Notes: generated by a model not told the origin, from the sequence alone. 64,000 nt of DNA from Mytilisepta virgata (GCA_028015205.1 CM051520.1:34835528-34899527); one strand, 5' to 3'. Positions 1 to 12,645 are shown, numbered from the stretch's first letter. A program made the numbers and translations.

Positions 1-247
1 GTGATCGGGTATAACAAACATGGCCGCCATGGAAAAGTTTTGTTTCTCATTGGTTTATTTAAAAAAAAAACCTTTTTCTGTGGAACTGCTTGGTCAAATG
101 GAATGAAACTTGACAAGAAGCATCTGTGGGAGGTTTTAACAAAGTTTTCTCATTTTGTCAAGATCATGCGACAAACATGGCCGCCATGGCCATTTCTTGT
201 TTTTGCCAGGTGAGCGATACAGGCTCAGCCCTCTGAGCCTCTAGTTT
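1..247 (-). repeat. Head/tail dispersed repeat (here called R1), head fragment
   Basis: The end of this block reads, on the minus strand, as the R1 head: an inverted GAGGCTC...GAGCCTGTATCGCTCACCTGG-type motif at 206-247. The body carries the GGCCGCCAT core twice (about 21-32 and 177-188). At least fourteen other R1 blocks occur in the window. The copy runs off the left edge, so the tail is not seen. The family is recalled from bivalve genomes; its transposition class is unknown to me. Confidence 0.7.
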
Positions 248-820
248 ATATTCCTGTGTCAGCATTACTGTTATATCAATACGTCTTTATAGTATAAAGA
301 TGTATCATTATGATAAAGTAATATGTCAGAATAGCATAGTGAGGTGATAAAATAGTATGAAAAGATGGCTCCATATTATATCAAGATGTGTTTGTAGTAT
401 ACGATTCTATCGTCGTAAGATAGTAATATGACAGAATAGTATGAAAAGCTGGCTCCATGTTATATCGAGATGATTGTATAGTATACAAAAATATCGTAAT
501 AAGATAGTAAAATGACATAATAGTATAGCAAAATGACAAATCAGTATGAAAAGGTAGCTCCATGTTATATCAATATGTCTTCATAGTATAAAATAATATC
601 TTCATGACAAAGTAAAATGACAGAATAGTATGAAAAGGTAACTCCATGTTATATCAAAACGTCTTTATAGTATATAAATTTATCTTAGTAGTAAAGCAAA
701 TTGACAGAGTAGTATAGTCAAATGTCGTAATAGTATATAGAAAATTTGCTTCGTGTTGTATCTCAACCCTTAATGATATGATTATCTTTATCATAAGGCA
801 GCTGTGGCGTTCCATAAATA
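248..820. repeat. Degenerate tandem repeat, unit about 90-110 bp
   Basis: About five or six diverged copies of a module reading roughly CAGAATAGTATGAAAAG, then GCTCCATGTTATATC, then GTCTTTATAGTATA. The last about 110 bp (710-820) recurs as a direct repeat at 1587-1700. No coding potential is visible. Confidence 0.6.
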
Positions 821-983
821 TCTATAGACAACTACATATCTGTTATAATATGGACAATGGTCAAGAAATAATGATGGTTCATTTTTTCTACAGGATTAAT
901 ATGCTGCTGAGTAAATGACCTCATTTCCTCCACGAAGAAACCCTCTGGATCCATAATGGGCATCCATAAATGAAGACTAATTG

Positions 984-1148
984 GAATGAACGTGCTGTAT
1001 TTGATGTGGTTCCTGCGTAAAAAGTAAGATTTTATTGCCGCAAATTGAGTTAACCTGGCGACACTTGGACAGGTGAACGGATATTTCCGAGAGTAAAATC
1101 GAGTTTTACGCAGGAACCACATCAAATACAGCACGTTTATTCCCATTC
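984..1148. mobile_element. Foldback/MITE-like hairpin element, about 165 bp
   Basis: The left arm (about 984-1025) and right arm (about 1094-1148) are inverted copies over about 35 bp, sharing the core CGTGCTGTATTTGATGTGG and TTCCTGCGTAAAA. The loop is about 70 bp. No target-site duplication is convincing. An open frame on the minus strand is a by-product of the inverted repeat and is not called. Confidence 0.6.
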
Positions 1149-2175
1149 TAATGATATCTAATGAATACCATTTTTAGATATTTTCAATTTATAAGTGAAA
1201 GCTAAAAAGTCCGGGAAATTGCATGAGGGAAGTTCGCGCAAAAGATCGTGACGTCACTGGGCTGAAAGTTTGACAAATTTTTCAATGTCATGCTCGCTTC
1301 AAAATCAATAAAATTTAATCGAATAACATTTCTAAAGCACAGATTCCAATAATTCTTCTGGTCGTCCATTATTCAATTCCTGGATCCGAAATACTCGTTT
1401 CTAAAATGGCGAACATGCTTGGTTACATAACGTTAAACGTGGATTTTACGCAGTCTATTAGAAAATCAAGTTGCTTGTTACATTCTCAATGAATAAGAAT
1501 CTGACATTTTTGCGTCTGTGTCAAAATTTATCGATTATGCATGGTCAATTTCCTCCATCATGCCGTCAGTAAAAATGCAAGTGACGCAGTATAGTCAAAT
1601 GTCGTAATAGTATAGAAAATTTGCTTCATGTTACATGTATATCTCAACCCTTAATGATATGATTATCGTTATCATAAGGCATTTCTGGCGTTCCATAGAT
1701 ATTGAAGTTGAAAATATGTGATAAGTAGATTATTACATGACATTTTCTATATCGGCCGTGGTACATGTATCATCCCTCGAACCATATCGGATCTCGGGCA
1801 AAACTGTTGTACCAGTATGGGAGTCTCGGGGTGGTACTAGCGCCTATATGGAAAATGACACGTAATAAGACATATAATACATTACAGGTTTTACCGCGTC
1901 TAGTCCTTTTGTTACGCCTGCAAAATTTCTCCATATACGTATTTCATGCAACATTTAGACAAGTTCAAAACAACACCCACTGTAATTTATAATAAATAAA
2001 CAATATTTCAAAAAAACATAGGCAAAAAATCAAATATGAATAATTTTTGTTTTCGTTTCATATAAAATACATTGTATATCCCATATCTAGTCATTTTGTT
2101 ACAGTTTCGGACATTTTTGTAATATACGCAACGTATCATCGTTTTTTCCAGTTCTTTTCTGCTTTGTGATAGTAG
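1149..2175. other. Intergenic, no gene seen
   Basis: AT-rich sequence with short stop-ridden frames only. It contains the second copy of a direct repeat (1587-1700, matching 710-820 at roughly 90 percent by eye). No splice-bounded exon, RNA gene or further repeat boundary was recognised. Confidence 0.5.
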
Positions 2176-4294
2176 TGGTGTGTTCAGACGTAGCTTTTGC
2201 GCAACAAAAAACGTTTTCGAAACGTTTCAAAGCGCATTTTGCGTTTACACATCAGTTCAGTATCAAAACTTTTCGAAAACGTTTCATGTAAAAACGCAAT
2301 ATAAAAAATGCAATAGGTGTTCGTTTTCGATATTGCGTTTTGGTCAAAACGCATTATGTTGTCGTTTGAACGCATATTTAGATTAAATCGATCTAATTCG
2401 TTTTAGAACAACAGGTTGTTATTTGTCTTATTTGTACAATAAATTTTATGCAGATAATTTAATTTTTTAGTCTTTGGTTTAGGTAGTTTTTATAACTGCT
2501 TGCAAGGTATTTATTCGGCTTAAGGTACATTCTTTTCAATCTTTGATTACGGGTACATGGATTATTGCGTACATGTATATATCTGTTGTAACGTTATTAA
2601 ACATTTCAACTCTTTGAACTGAAGTAAATAACGCAAATTTATATAAGACGTCAAATAAATTTGCTCATCTGATTTTTATTTTGATATGGACATAAAAATG
2701 TCCAGCATGTGTACAGGTGTCTTTTTTAGAAAGTATTCTTACATTTAATTTTATTTGATATGTTTGCAATTTCACTGTTCTCACAAATTGGCCTGATATT
2801 TTGGGTTTTGTTTTTTTTTTATTCGTACCGCTTCGGTATTATTTCGGTATTTGGAAAATTTAGAATAATGCAACCCAAACTGAGTTTTACAATCAACATA
2901 CAGATCGACCGTGAATTGCACAATTCTAATATCACGACATGCTGATGCATTGAGAATGTGCATTATTTTTTTTTTTTTTTTTCAATTTGCGATCTTTGTA
3001 GATATCAAGATTTTAAAAAAAAGAACTTCCTAAATATTCTCTTAGTGAATTAATTAATTAATGAATTAATGGATTATAGTACAAGGAAATAAATATATAA
3101 TTTAAATCAGTTCTACATGTTTATATATGTAGCGATTCTAAGAAGGAAATTCTACAAAATGACGGAAAACTTTGGGGCTGCAGATTAGCTAAAATAACCA
3201 CAATTTTCCAAAACAATAACAAAAAAACCCGAATAAGCTTAACTGAAATTAAACGCACTTTTCAAAGGACGCATTGTTGTAAAGTGGGTACCTACAATGC
3301 TTATATGATGTTTTTTTGTCAATTTAAAACTGTATAAAATAGGATATTTTGTCATATTTAGGAAATTCGCTCACCTTACCCGAAGGGTGAACTATTGCCA
3401 TCACTTTGCGTCCGTCGTCCGTCCGTCTGTCGTACCGTCCTTCCGTTCATATTTCCCATAGAGAACTGCTGAATGGATTGAAACGAAACATGGCACAAAT
3501 ATTCCTTAAAAGGTGTTGTTACTATGGTGCCGATCCATCCTTCAACATGGCTGCAGCGGGGGGACTTAGTTTAACATAGGACCTATGGGAAATACACACA
3601 AAAATCTTCTAGAGAACCGCTGAATGGATTGAAACCAAACATGGCATGAATGTTCCATATGAGGTGCTGACCAAGTGTTCTTGCGTTTGTGTCTATCCAT
3701 CATACAATTTGACCCTATGGGAAATACATGTACATGCAACAATCTTCTTCTAGAGAACCGCGGATTACATGGCATCAATGTTCCTTGTGAGGTGCTGACC
3801 AAGTGGTGTTACTTTGGTAATGATCCGTCATCCAAGGGACTTAGTTTAACATAAGATCATATGGGAAATACATACAAAATCTTCTTCTACAGAACCACTG
3901 AATGGATTAAAACCAAACGAGGCATGAATGTTGCTTATGAGGTGCTGACCAAGTGATATTACTTTGTTGCCGATCTGTCATCCAAGATGGCCGCCAGTGG
4001 GGAACTTAGTTTAACTATAGGACCCTATAGGAATTACACCCAAAAATATTCTTCTAAAGAACAACTGAATGGATTGAAACCAAACGAGGCATGAATGTTG
4101 CTTTTAATTTTGACACCTAAAAGGATCCGTAAGCATTACTGACGCCTGACTACACAATGCATTTCGAATGCGTTTTAGCTAAAACATCGAAAACGTATAC
4201 CAAATGCGTTTTTGATTTCCGTTCCGCAAAATGCGTTTTGACACGTTTCGAAAACGTTTACCGTGTCTCAATAATTGTACGTCTGAACACACCA
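2176..4294. mobile_element. Non-autonomous DNA transposon with long subterminal inverted repeats
   Basis: The ends match in inverted orientation: TGGTGTGTTCAGACGTA at 2176-2192 and its complement at 4278-4294. Similarity continues inward after a short gap (AAACGTTTTCGAAACGTT, then CGCATTTTGCG), about 70 bp on each side. No transposase is visible in the 2.1 kb, and the right half is filled by an R1-type repeat (3367-4110). No clear target-site duplication is seen, so the superfamily is left open. Confidence 0.55.
3367..4110 (-). repeat. R1 repeat copy, tail plus body, nested
   Basis: Begins with the complement of the R1 tail (GCTCACCTTACCCGAAGGGTGA, then the CACTTTG CGTCCGTCGTCCGTCC stretch). 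Four or five internal units follow, with the motif AACCGCTGAATGGATTGAAAC and a GAGGTGCTGACC spacer. The same unit type appears in the opposite orientation at 53500-53935. No head was identified at its far end. Confidence 0.65.
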
Positions 4295-5301
4295 TAAGAA
4301 ACATGAGAAAATTGAAAAAAATGAAAGAAAAAATAGATACTGAGAAGATATAACAATTACTTTTTAAAAAAATGAAAAAAATATACAATAAAAAACCTCA
4401 TTAAATACAAATTTAAAAAATATATTATAAGAGAAATAAACACTGAAAATGGTAAAAACATAAATAGAAATATTTATTGACCAAATACTGAATCAGTACA
4501 TAAATACATGTACAAAAATACCGGTAGCAAAACACGTTTAAGAACTTATGATGGGCAGTCCTGTATAGCGATTTAGATGACACTGTGTCAGATGTCCCAA
4601 CACTTTCATGACTTTGCGCTACGTCACATATATCATGCGGCCAAGTTCATATATGCTCAGACATACTAAAACTTACCTGACGCCTCGGAAAAAAAAGAGC
4701 CATTGCCCCCTGTATTTATTTCACTTCTAGGGCCATTTTCCAAAAGTCAGCTGAAATCTTTCAAAATCTCATGTGATCTTTAAAATATTTTCTAAATACA
4801 TGTACCTCAATATCACGTAGGGAGACAGTTTTAACACACATTTTCCAAATAAATGTTTTTAAGACAGTGTTTCAATGTGAGGAAAACTCAGAACCAAAAC
4901 GAATTTTTGGCTGTAAGTGAGATTATTTACATGTATCTCCTTTCATACGACACTGGAATGGTTTTGGTTCTGATTTTTCTTCATGGCAATATTCCAAAAA
5001 GTGATGCAATTGACCCAATTCGTAAGTATATACACGACCTCAAGAAAAGTTGAACTAATTAATGATTAAGCATAAAATGTTTGTTTGTTAACATAAACAT
5101 GCACTGTAAACAATCGTTTACGATAAAAAGTAGGTAAATATTACAGATAAAAAATCAGTCGTTATGACTGAAACAAATGCACGGGAAGCGGTGGCCCTAC
5201 TCCTTTAAGATTTTTTTTAATAACACAAAATGACGATAAACTTAAGCAAAAACTACACTCTATTTAATAAACGAAAAATAACTGAATATTTTGTAATTTT
5301 T
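4295..5301. other. Intergenic; contains one copy of a diverged ~190-bp pair
   Basis: Mostly AT-rich, with no gene called. The segment about 4905-5095 resembles 16455-16650 (shared TGGTTTTGGTTCTGA, GGCAATAT and GATTAAGCATAA). The similarity is discussed as a finding. A GTAAGTATAT donor-like site lies at about 5021, but no acceptor-bounded exon could be supported. Confidence 0.45.
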
Positions 5302-5850
5302 AGATCACCTGGCCAAAGGCCATGTGAGCTTCTGTCATCACTTGGTGTCCGTCGTTCGTCCGTTCGTCTGTAAACTTTTACATTTTCATGCAACTATCGA
5401 ACTTAAAATTGGCTCGGAACATTTATGGAAGGTCCTTTACAAAGTTTGCATAAATCAGCCCGGTTCGTGAAACAAAATGGCCGCTATGAGCATTTACATG
5501 TTCTGATTGGTTCAAATTTAATACTTCCTCTCCTCTGAAACCGTAAAGTCAAATTATCTGATATTTGGTATGGAGCATCTATAGAAGGTCCTTTACAAAA
5601 TTTGCATCAATCAGCCCGGTCCGTGAAACAAAATGGCCGCTATGAACTTTTACATGTTCTGATTGGTCGAAATTTAAAACTTCTTCTCGTCTGAAACCGT
5701 AAAGCCAAATGATCTGATATTTGGTATGGAGCATCTATGGAAGGTCCTTTACAAAGTTTGCATAAATCAGCCCGGCCCGTGAAACAAAATGGCCGCTATG
5801 AGCATTTACATGTTCTGATTGGTCCAAATTTAAAACGTCTTCTCCTTTAT
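5302..5850 (-). repeat. R1 repeat copy with three ~170-bp internal units
   Basis: Starts with the complement of the R1 tail (CACCTGGCCAAAGGCCATGTG, then ACTTGGTGTCCGTCG). Three tandem units follow, each with AAAATGGCCGCTATGA, TTACATGTTCTGATTGG and GGTATGGAGCATCTAT. The same units occur inverted at 57060-57710. No head is seen. Confidence 0.7.
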
Positions 5851-7010
5851 TACTTAACAATTTGAAGAACGTCTTAATTCCATATGTCATGTAGAGAAAG
5901 ATTTATCTTCTTAAATAAAGCTTTATAAAACAGAATGTATTTTCATAGCGTGGTTTCTAGAGAACATCAAGAAATAGGTAAAAGTGAGCCCGGTTTGATT
6001 AACTCGTAAGCAATGTGTTTCGATGCCATCGTATTCTAATTTTTTTTAGATGAGATGTTATTTTAATATTTTCTTGTCTTTAGTCGTATTTATTAATTGA
6101 ATCCATTCATTACTATTCTTTTGCTCGAACTTTGAGGAGGCAATTTCCTCCGTGTCAGTGACATTTATGGAAGCAGGTGACAGTTTCTAGCTTAGTTTCG
6201 TACTAAAAGAATTAGGCATGTATATACATTTTGTGCATAATGATAATTGAAAAGGTATTTAATTCTCAACAGAAGACACCAAATGATAACTTCTTAAAAA
6301 TTTTATAAATATCATGTAGGCCTTTAACTTTGTGCACGCCGAGAAAATATATGTAGCTAGCTCTACATGAAAGTTTGTTTTAGTGGGACAAATGGACAGC
6401 TTTTTTCAACCAAAAAAAAACATGACAAATTTTGATGGTTAGGAGCAGTGCCCATGCCCTTTATTTTAATTGGTACTCATCAAATAATGGATTCTGAGAA
6501 TGATATTCTCAGCTATTTAACAGGAATTATGGAATGAGGCTAGGAATTGGGGTAAAACTCATAATTTTTCAAAATTTCTGCCGTCAGATTAAAAAACAAA
6601 AACCACTCCTTTAAAAATATGCATTCTATTAACTGTTTAGGAAAGAAATGATATTAAACTTTGACTTAAAGTTTATTTAAAATTAATGGTTATCTATATT
6701 TAATATACTCAAAATGTTTTATAAAAAAAATCAAATACATGATGATTTTGTAGAAAATTTTATTGTGAAAACTCATCTGCCCCCTAGAATGTACTAACTT
6801 TCCATCAGAATTTGTTGGATTTGTCTCCCTTACTGCACTAACTGATTAAAATTTACAACTACCGTGAGTCCTGAATATCTATTTTAATAGAAAATGAATT
6901 TAGAGAGGATGGCTTGTAGCATGTCTGCACCAACATATTTTAGAATATGAAATGGATTGTAGTAGGCTGGCAGAAAAGTGGCATGTAGTATCTAACTTTG
7001 TTTATCACGC
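5851..7010. other. Intergenic, nothing recognised
   Basis: AT-rich DNA without a supportable exon, RNA gene or repeat boundary. Short homopolymer runs only. Confidence 0.4.
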
Positions 7011-7375
7011 CTGCTCATTTCTCTTATGCATAACAATTGATAATGTTAGATATTCTCATACTATATTTTATTTAAAAATCCAAGAATATGATTCACTGTA
7101 ATATTATTTCCTTAGTGTTTGTTTAATTCTAGCTGGTTACATTTTACGAGTATAGCTTTAAAATCATGTATGACGTAATTATCAATCTCTTCCATAACCA
7201 ATATTACTTTTGAGCAGATTTTGCAAACAACTGTATGTATGTATCTAAATGGGGTTATACAAATACATCAAACGGAAACTATTTCACCGATTGACATTCC
7301 CCGAATTTCGAAAATACTTCGTGTATTCTAGAAATTTGACCATAACAAATTTTAAGTGGTATAAATTGGAGAGAT
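7011..7375 (+). repeat. Diverged copy of the segment at 24600-25025
   Basis: Collinear with 24600-25025: AAATCCAAGAAT.TGATTCA, TAATTATCAATCTCTTCCATA and GACATTCCCC.AATTT occur in the same order and spacing, with many substitutions and small indels. This is an old duplicate or two copies of an unclassified dispersed repeat. No coding function is evident. Confidence 0.55.
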
Positions 7376-7956
7376 AAGTGGCCGTGTTTATAACAATCAG
7401 AATAATTAAGCTCCAAAGTAGGTTTCGTGATGCACAAGATCTACACATTTGGTCGATTTACCACTCATCTTCCTTCTTCTCCCCTTCCCTTTGTCCAGAC
7501 CTGAGGGATATTACTCTGATTTACTGCCGAAAAGTTTTAGGGGTAGAAGTCCAAAAGGGTTTGAATCGGTCAATGTGCATTGAAGATTCTTTGGTATGTT
7601 TGTATGTGTGCTGTTGTTATGGCCTTTTCATATAATGAATTCTTTTCTGCCAATTTTGACGAGCAAGATATGCACATTTCGTCGATTTACGAGTTGTAGG
7701 TCATGTCAGTTGTATTCAAGGCCTAAAATATTGACAAAAAAAAAAAACAATAATCCAAAACGTTGAAGAATATGGCAAAATTTTCAAAATATTTTTGGCT
7801 CGCTTCGCTCGTCAAATTTACAGTGGTATTCAATAGTTACAGAAGTATTGTTATGCTTTTATCATGATTATATTTTCTTGTACTGCACATACATTTTCAA
7901 ATTTCAAGATCTATATGTAGTTTTCAGGTAATACTGAGTTCTATGTAAGCCTGTTA

Positions 7957-8202
7957 GGGACGAGATCAAAAATTCAATGTCGGATAAAAAACTTAATTCA
8001 AATAGTCTGGGGTGGGGGGGGGGGGTTAAAAATCACTGCAAGTTTTGTTATCCGACATCGATTTTCGGATATGGCCATATTGGTCAGTCAATTTTTCCCA
8101 AATTAAGTTAAGAGGGGGGGGTGTGGGGGGGGGGGGGGGGGTCAGTGAAAAGACTATGTGAATTAAGTTTTTTATCCTACATTGAACTTTTGATCTCGTC
8201 CC
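7957..8202. mobile_element. TTA-flanked MITE, GGGACGAGATC family, copy 1
   Basis: Terminal inverted repeats begin GGGACGAGATCAAAA and end in the complement; inverted similarity runs at least 45 bp, through GGATAAAAAACTTAATTCA. TTA directly flanks both ends (7954-7956 and 8203-8205). The middle holds long G runs and a GTTATCCGACATCG motif. Other copies lie at 23667-23893 and from 63978. A 3-bp TTA duplication and a GG-beginning TIR fit PIF/Harbinger-type MITEs; that class is inference. Confidence 0.85.
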
Positions 8203-9089
8203 TTATTGGAAAATTGTCGGACGTGAAAAAAATCATTGATAGTCGACTTAATTCTGATGGTATTACAATGTATACCACCTGGCCGCCATATTATTTCACA
8301 ATCTGGTTCTTTTACTAAGAATGTCACTACATAGATCATTTTCTATTACCCATTTTCCTACCGAAGGACGGTGGTTCTCTCCGGGTATTCCGGCTTCCTC
8401 CACCAATAAAAACTGGCCGCCGCAAAATAGCCAAATGTGCTGAAAACTAAAACAAATAAAACAAATCTATTACCCATAGTGCAGACACATAACACACATA
8501 TTAAGGATTCGACGGCATTCGTCAATAAGATCAGATATTTTTTTTCCCAAATCAGGTCCCCAGGGGGGTGGGGGGGGGTTTACATTTAACAAAAATGATT
8601 TTTTTACACGTTTCGTTTCAGAACAAACAATTTTTTTTCAAATAACAAATACATGTATTAGCACATGATATACTATTTTGTATTTCAAGTATATAAAGTT
8701 GGATGCATAATTTAAGGATTATGGCTACTTCAGAGATATGGAACATGTTCCTTTCCTTTAATTTAAAATCGATGAACCCGATTGATTGTTTGGTGGCAAC
8801 AGATACCAAGGGACGTTGCTCTAGGTCTATGCATGGACATGAAAAATTCAAGATCTCTTAGACCTCCTCGTACCTGTTTCAGAGATACAGGCATAAATCC
8901 ATTTAAGGCTATGCATAAATTATTTATGCCAAGGCATAAATCAATTTATGGTTAGCCTTAAATCGATTTATGCTTAGCCATAAATATTTATGCCTAGACA
9001 TAAATAAATATTTATGACGCACATACCGCGTCATAGATATTGTAATCTATTTCCATGAAGTAGGTCAACCAAGCTACTATGAGTGGAAT
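8203..9089. other. Intergenic with a cluster of AT palindromes
   Basis: No gene seen. At 8880-9020 the sequence is a run of short palindromes built from GCATAAAT and ATTTATGC, separated by CTTAGCC or CCTAGAC, which could fold into several alternative stems. Runs of G occur at about 8560-8580. Confidence 0.5.
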
Positions 9090-9870
9090 TAGAGGCTCAC
9101 AGGAGCCTGTATTGCTCATCTGGATTTTATTTGACCTTGAAGTTAAAATTTGGTCTAGGAAATTTAACTAATCAGAAAAGCCCACTTTGGCAACTGGACG
9201 TGTAGCAGAACAAATTTTTGTGTCATAATAGGTATCACTTCAACAAAGTTCGGTATCAGTCTGTTTAATTGTTCTTCGGAAGAAGAATTTTAAATGCATT
9301 TCCTATACGGCTGGATGTTAACTAAGTCGGGACTGGTGACACTATTTGATTTCAAATTGGCACATTACAGTAACATTTCTTAGGAAGTAGTGATAATTCA
9401 TGGCAACTTTCAAATCCATGGGTCAAGTAGTTTCAGAAAAGAAGATCTTTGAAATTTGGTGCATTGTTGTGATATTTGATAGCAGAATGGCAACAAAGTA
9501 AAAAAATATTGTTCGGTTCCTCATTAGTATCACTTCCATCAAGTTTCATACCTTTCCATTAAATTGTTCGTCAGAAGAAGAATTTTAAATACATGTATAT
9601 TTCCTAAGAGGGCAATGTTTATAAATTACGACACTGACAACAATCTTGAAATTCCAATCAGGCACCAAAGCAACACCTCTTGGGTAGACCTTGCAATGAC
9701 CATTCATGGGCCTGTCAGTCATGTTTGCTGGTAGAATGGCACCAACACATGACCAAAGTAACACGATTTTTCCTGTCCGCATTCGATTCTAATCCACCAA
9801 ACTTGCTTGGTATCAGTCTTATGAATTATTCTTCAGAACAGGAATCAAACCAAAGACAATAAAATTGTAT
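9090..9870 (+). repeat. R1 repeat copy, head and degraded body
   Basis: The head AGAGGCTCACAGGAGCCTGT plus TTGCTCATCTGG is at 9090-9121. The body has repeated AGAAGAAGAATTTTAAAT modules at about 9280 and 9575. The tail is missing. It is the only plus-oriented R1 copy in the first 32 kb. Confidence 0.6.
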
Positions 9871-9919
9871 TTGCTGGTTCTCCGCCAAGCAGGAGCAAAG
9901 GACTGGATCAGTAAAATGT

Positions 9920-10240
9920 GTCTGGTTGGGTCCAGTCGTCAGACTTGTCTGACATGATTATTCATTGATTTGTTACAAAAATTACCAGTATTTAGCAAAA
10001 TTAAAAAATAATAGAAATACCAATGGTTCATTATTCCTTGTATTGCACATGGTAGATCTCCTTAGCTGAAATGTGGCTTCCTATTTCGGAATTTTTGGTT
10101 ATGAGTACTTCTTGTTTAAAATAAGTTTGGTTTTTGGTCTTCCAAATGTTTCGGTTTTAATTCTGCTGATGAGAGGTAACTCCTTGAAATGCGTAGTATA
10201 AATTTACTATATCTAATATTAGTATCTTTGGATTTTTATT
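9920..10240 (+). repeat. Dispersed repeat inverted relative to 56615-56945
   Basis: The complement of this segment matches 56615-56945 over its whole length, including CAGACTTGTCTGACATGATT, CCATGGTAGATCTCCTTAGC-like and TAATATTAGTATCTTTGGAT stretches. It contains a short CAGACTTGTCTGA palindrome. Its class is unknown. Confidence 0.7.
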
Positions 10241-11546
10241 TTGATATGTCTTCCTATGGACTGTTACCTTGTGAGCTAGCATATTAAAACATATACGGCC
10301 CAGCGTGTTATTCTAATACAAAGAAGAGTTCATATTCATATCATATCAACATGCTCTCTTCTTGATATGCATTAAGTAATATCCACTTGACCTTAAACAA
10401 TAATTCATCCATCAGAACAGGAACTTGATTAACATTTCCCATAGTGTCCTATGTCAATCAATCCAGTTGCTGGTACCAGTCTGGAATTTCTGATCGGCAC
10501 CCAAGTAACATCACTTCTTATAGAAACATATTTGCAAAATTTGAGTTCAATCGGGTAACGCTAACCCCAAGTCTAACCATAGTTTTTCAAAGTTCAGCCA
10601 ATACAATATTGCAGGATCTAGGGGCCATATTTCTTGACCAATTATTCCCAAAGTGACAATACTTGAAAAGGACCTTATAACAAACATCTCTGCCAAGTTT
10701 GGTCAGTGTTTCTCAAGAAGATCAAAACGTGAAAAATTAACTGACGGACAATTGATGGCAGAACACTTTTAAAAATCGGAGTTTGACCAAAGTCACAGAA
10801 ATAGATTGTACTGCCGTAGCACGACCTGAATAAATTTTTGTCAAGCATAAAAAGAAAAACTATAGGTCATGTCCAGTTGTCTAGTGCCTATGGATGTCTT
10901 GGCATATATATGATCCATCACTGAGACGTTTCTTTAACACTTATGAACATTTCCAAAGATTGGAAAAGAATTTGAGGAATTTAAGGGTGAGACTTATAAT
11001 TCTAAAAACAATTTAAGCACGCTTAGGGGAAAAATAGGTTAGTATACCCCCCCCCCCACCCCCACCCCCAAGTTTGAGATATCATTATTTATCAACGTTG
11101 ACCTTTCAGGAATTTTTGTCGCGAAAATATCGGATTTCTCACACACTGAGATTTCTTGTCTTTTTGAGACATGTGTGTGCTACATGCAGTGTAAGAATAT
11201 TGTGTATTCATTCATCAAAGTTTGGTCCCTACTAACCATGTAATTTCAAAGAAGAGTTTTAAATATTTTTGCTGATTTTCTGTTTTTTTTAGTAATGGTG
11301 GCAAAATTGATCAAGATCTGGTCACCTAAAAATAATTTGAAAAGGAAACCATCAAAGTGTAGGTCCAATTTGCCAAGTGGTTTCAGAGGAAAACATTAAA
11401 ATAAAGTTTATATGCGACATTTAGACTCATTTTTTAGAGTAATTTATGGTATCCAAACATTGTTGCAGTCATTCATTTGTTATGTACTTTCTGCTATTTG
11501 CCAGTAAAATATTAACAAAATTAGTTTTAAAAATTAGTAAAAAATA
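10241..11546. other. Intergenic; R1-body-like remnants
   Basis: No gene called. Phrases such as TTTCTCAAGAAGATC and GGACCTTATAACAAA resemble eroded R1 body sequence. A C run occurs at about 11047-11070. Confidence 0.35.
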
Positions 11547-12083
11547 TGGCAAGCCGTTTTACTATTTATTCTTACTTCAAGATATCTCATATAATATATA
11601 AGATATCTTATATAATCTAGTTTTTATAAGATATCTTATAAACTTTATAAGATATCTTATAAACTTTATAAGATATCTTATATACTTTATAAGATATCTT
11701 ATATACTTTATAAGATATCTTCTAAAGTTTATAAGATATCTTATAAAGTATATAATATATCTCATAAAGTATATAAGATATCTTATAAATATCTTTTATA
11801 TAAGATATCTTATATACTTTATAAGATATCTCATATAATTTATAAGATATCTCATATAATTTATAAGATATCTTATAGAGTTTATAAGATATCTCATATA
11901 GTTTATAAGATATCTTATATAATATATAAGATATCTTATAAAGAAAATTATATGAGATATCTTATAAACTATATAAGATATCTTATAAACTATATAAGAT
12001 ATCTTATAAATTATATGAGATATCTTATAAACTTTATTAGATATCTTGAAGTTAGAATAAATATATAGTAAAACGGCTTGCCA
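11547..12083. mobile_element. TA-flanked element with a giant palindromic GATATC array
   Basis: Inverted ends TGGCAAGCCGTTTTACTA (11547 onward) and its complement (ending 12083) are each flanked by TA. The 480-bp core is an array of roughly 21-bp units, each centred on the palindrome AAGATATCTT. Spacers read ATAAACTTTATA in the left half and mostly its complement or ATATA variants to the right, so the whole core can fold back on itself. No transposase. The terminal TA fits a Tc1/mariner-type MITE, which is inference. Confidence 0.8.
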
Positions 12084-12645
12084 TAAAAAAAACGTTTGTT
12101 TTTTTGGAACAAGTTGAAAAAGATATTTAGCTCTTGCTTTGCCCAGGATTACGAGAAACCCCTTTGGTGACGTACCAGAAAATATTATAATAATATGCCT
12201 TTCGTGACGTCAACGGGAAATCCAAAATAAGTAAATAGTTCCTTGCCCTGCTCGGATTTATTTATCGTAATTATTCACAATATGGAAACAAAGGGAATCT
12301 AGATTTTAAGTTAAAAACTTTGCCGAACTTCATATTTTTAAAATTTTGTGAAAATTATATGCCCGGACACCCCCCCCCCCCCCCCTCAACTTTGAAAATA
12401 TTGCGTGGGCCTCAGGGGTGTTACAGTGAGTGTGGATTCATGCTTTAGAAAATATGAACTACTTTTAACTGCTTGTACTCCACCCAATACGACTGTACTT
12501 GGACGAAATACAAGATCAAAACACCAATGTATGATACTTTTATTAACCAATGACTTAAAATACATTATAAATTGTCTATTTGATACAATTCCATGTGTCT
12601 GAGAACTGGTCATTACATTAATACAGGTCTAATATATATATTTAT
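12084..12645. other. Intergenic, nothing recognised
   Basis: AT-rich with a C run (about 12370-12386). Two antiparallel open frames of about 70 codons at 12386-12613 overlap each other and show no family resemblance, so neither is called. Confidence 0.4.

Noticed and set aside
832..1146. 104-codon minus-strand frame
   Set aside because: Lies across the arms and loop of an inverted-repeat element.
8115..8150. G-quadruplex or regulatory G-tract
   Set aside because: Homopolymer G runs are variable between MITE copies and prone to sequencing error; no independent evidence.
11577..11765. Minus-strand open frame of repeated RYLIKFI-like residues
   Set aside because: It is the translation of the GATATC palindrome array and uses no codon pattern beyond the repeat.
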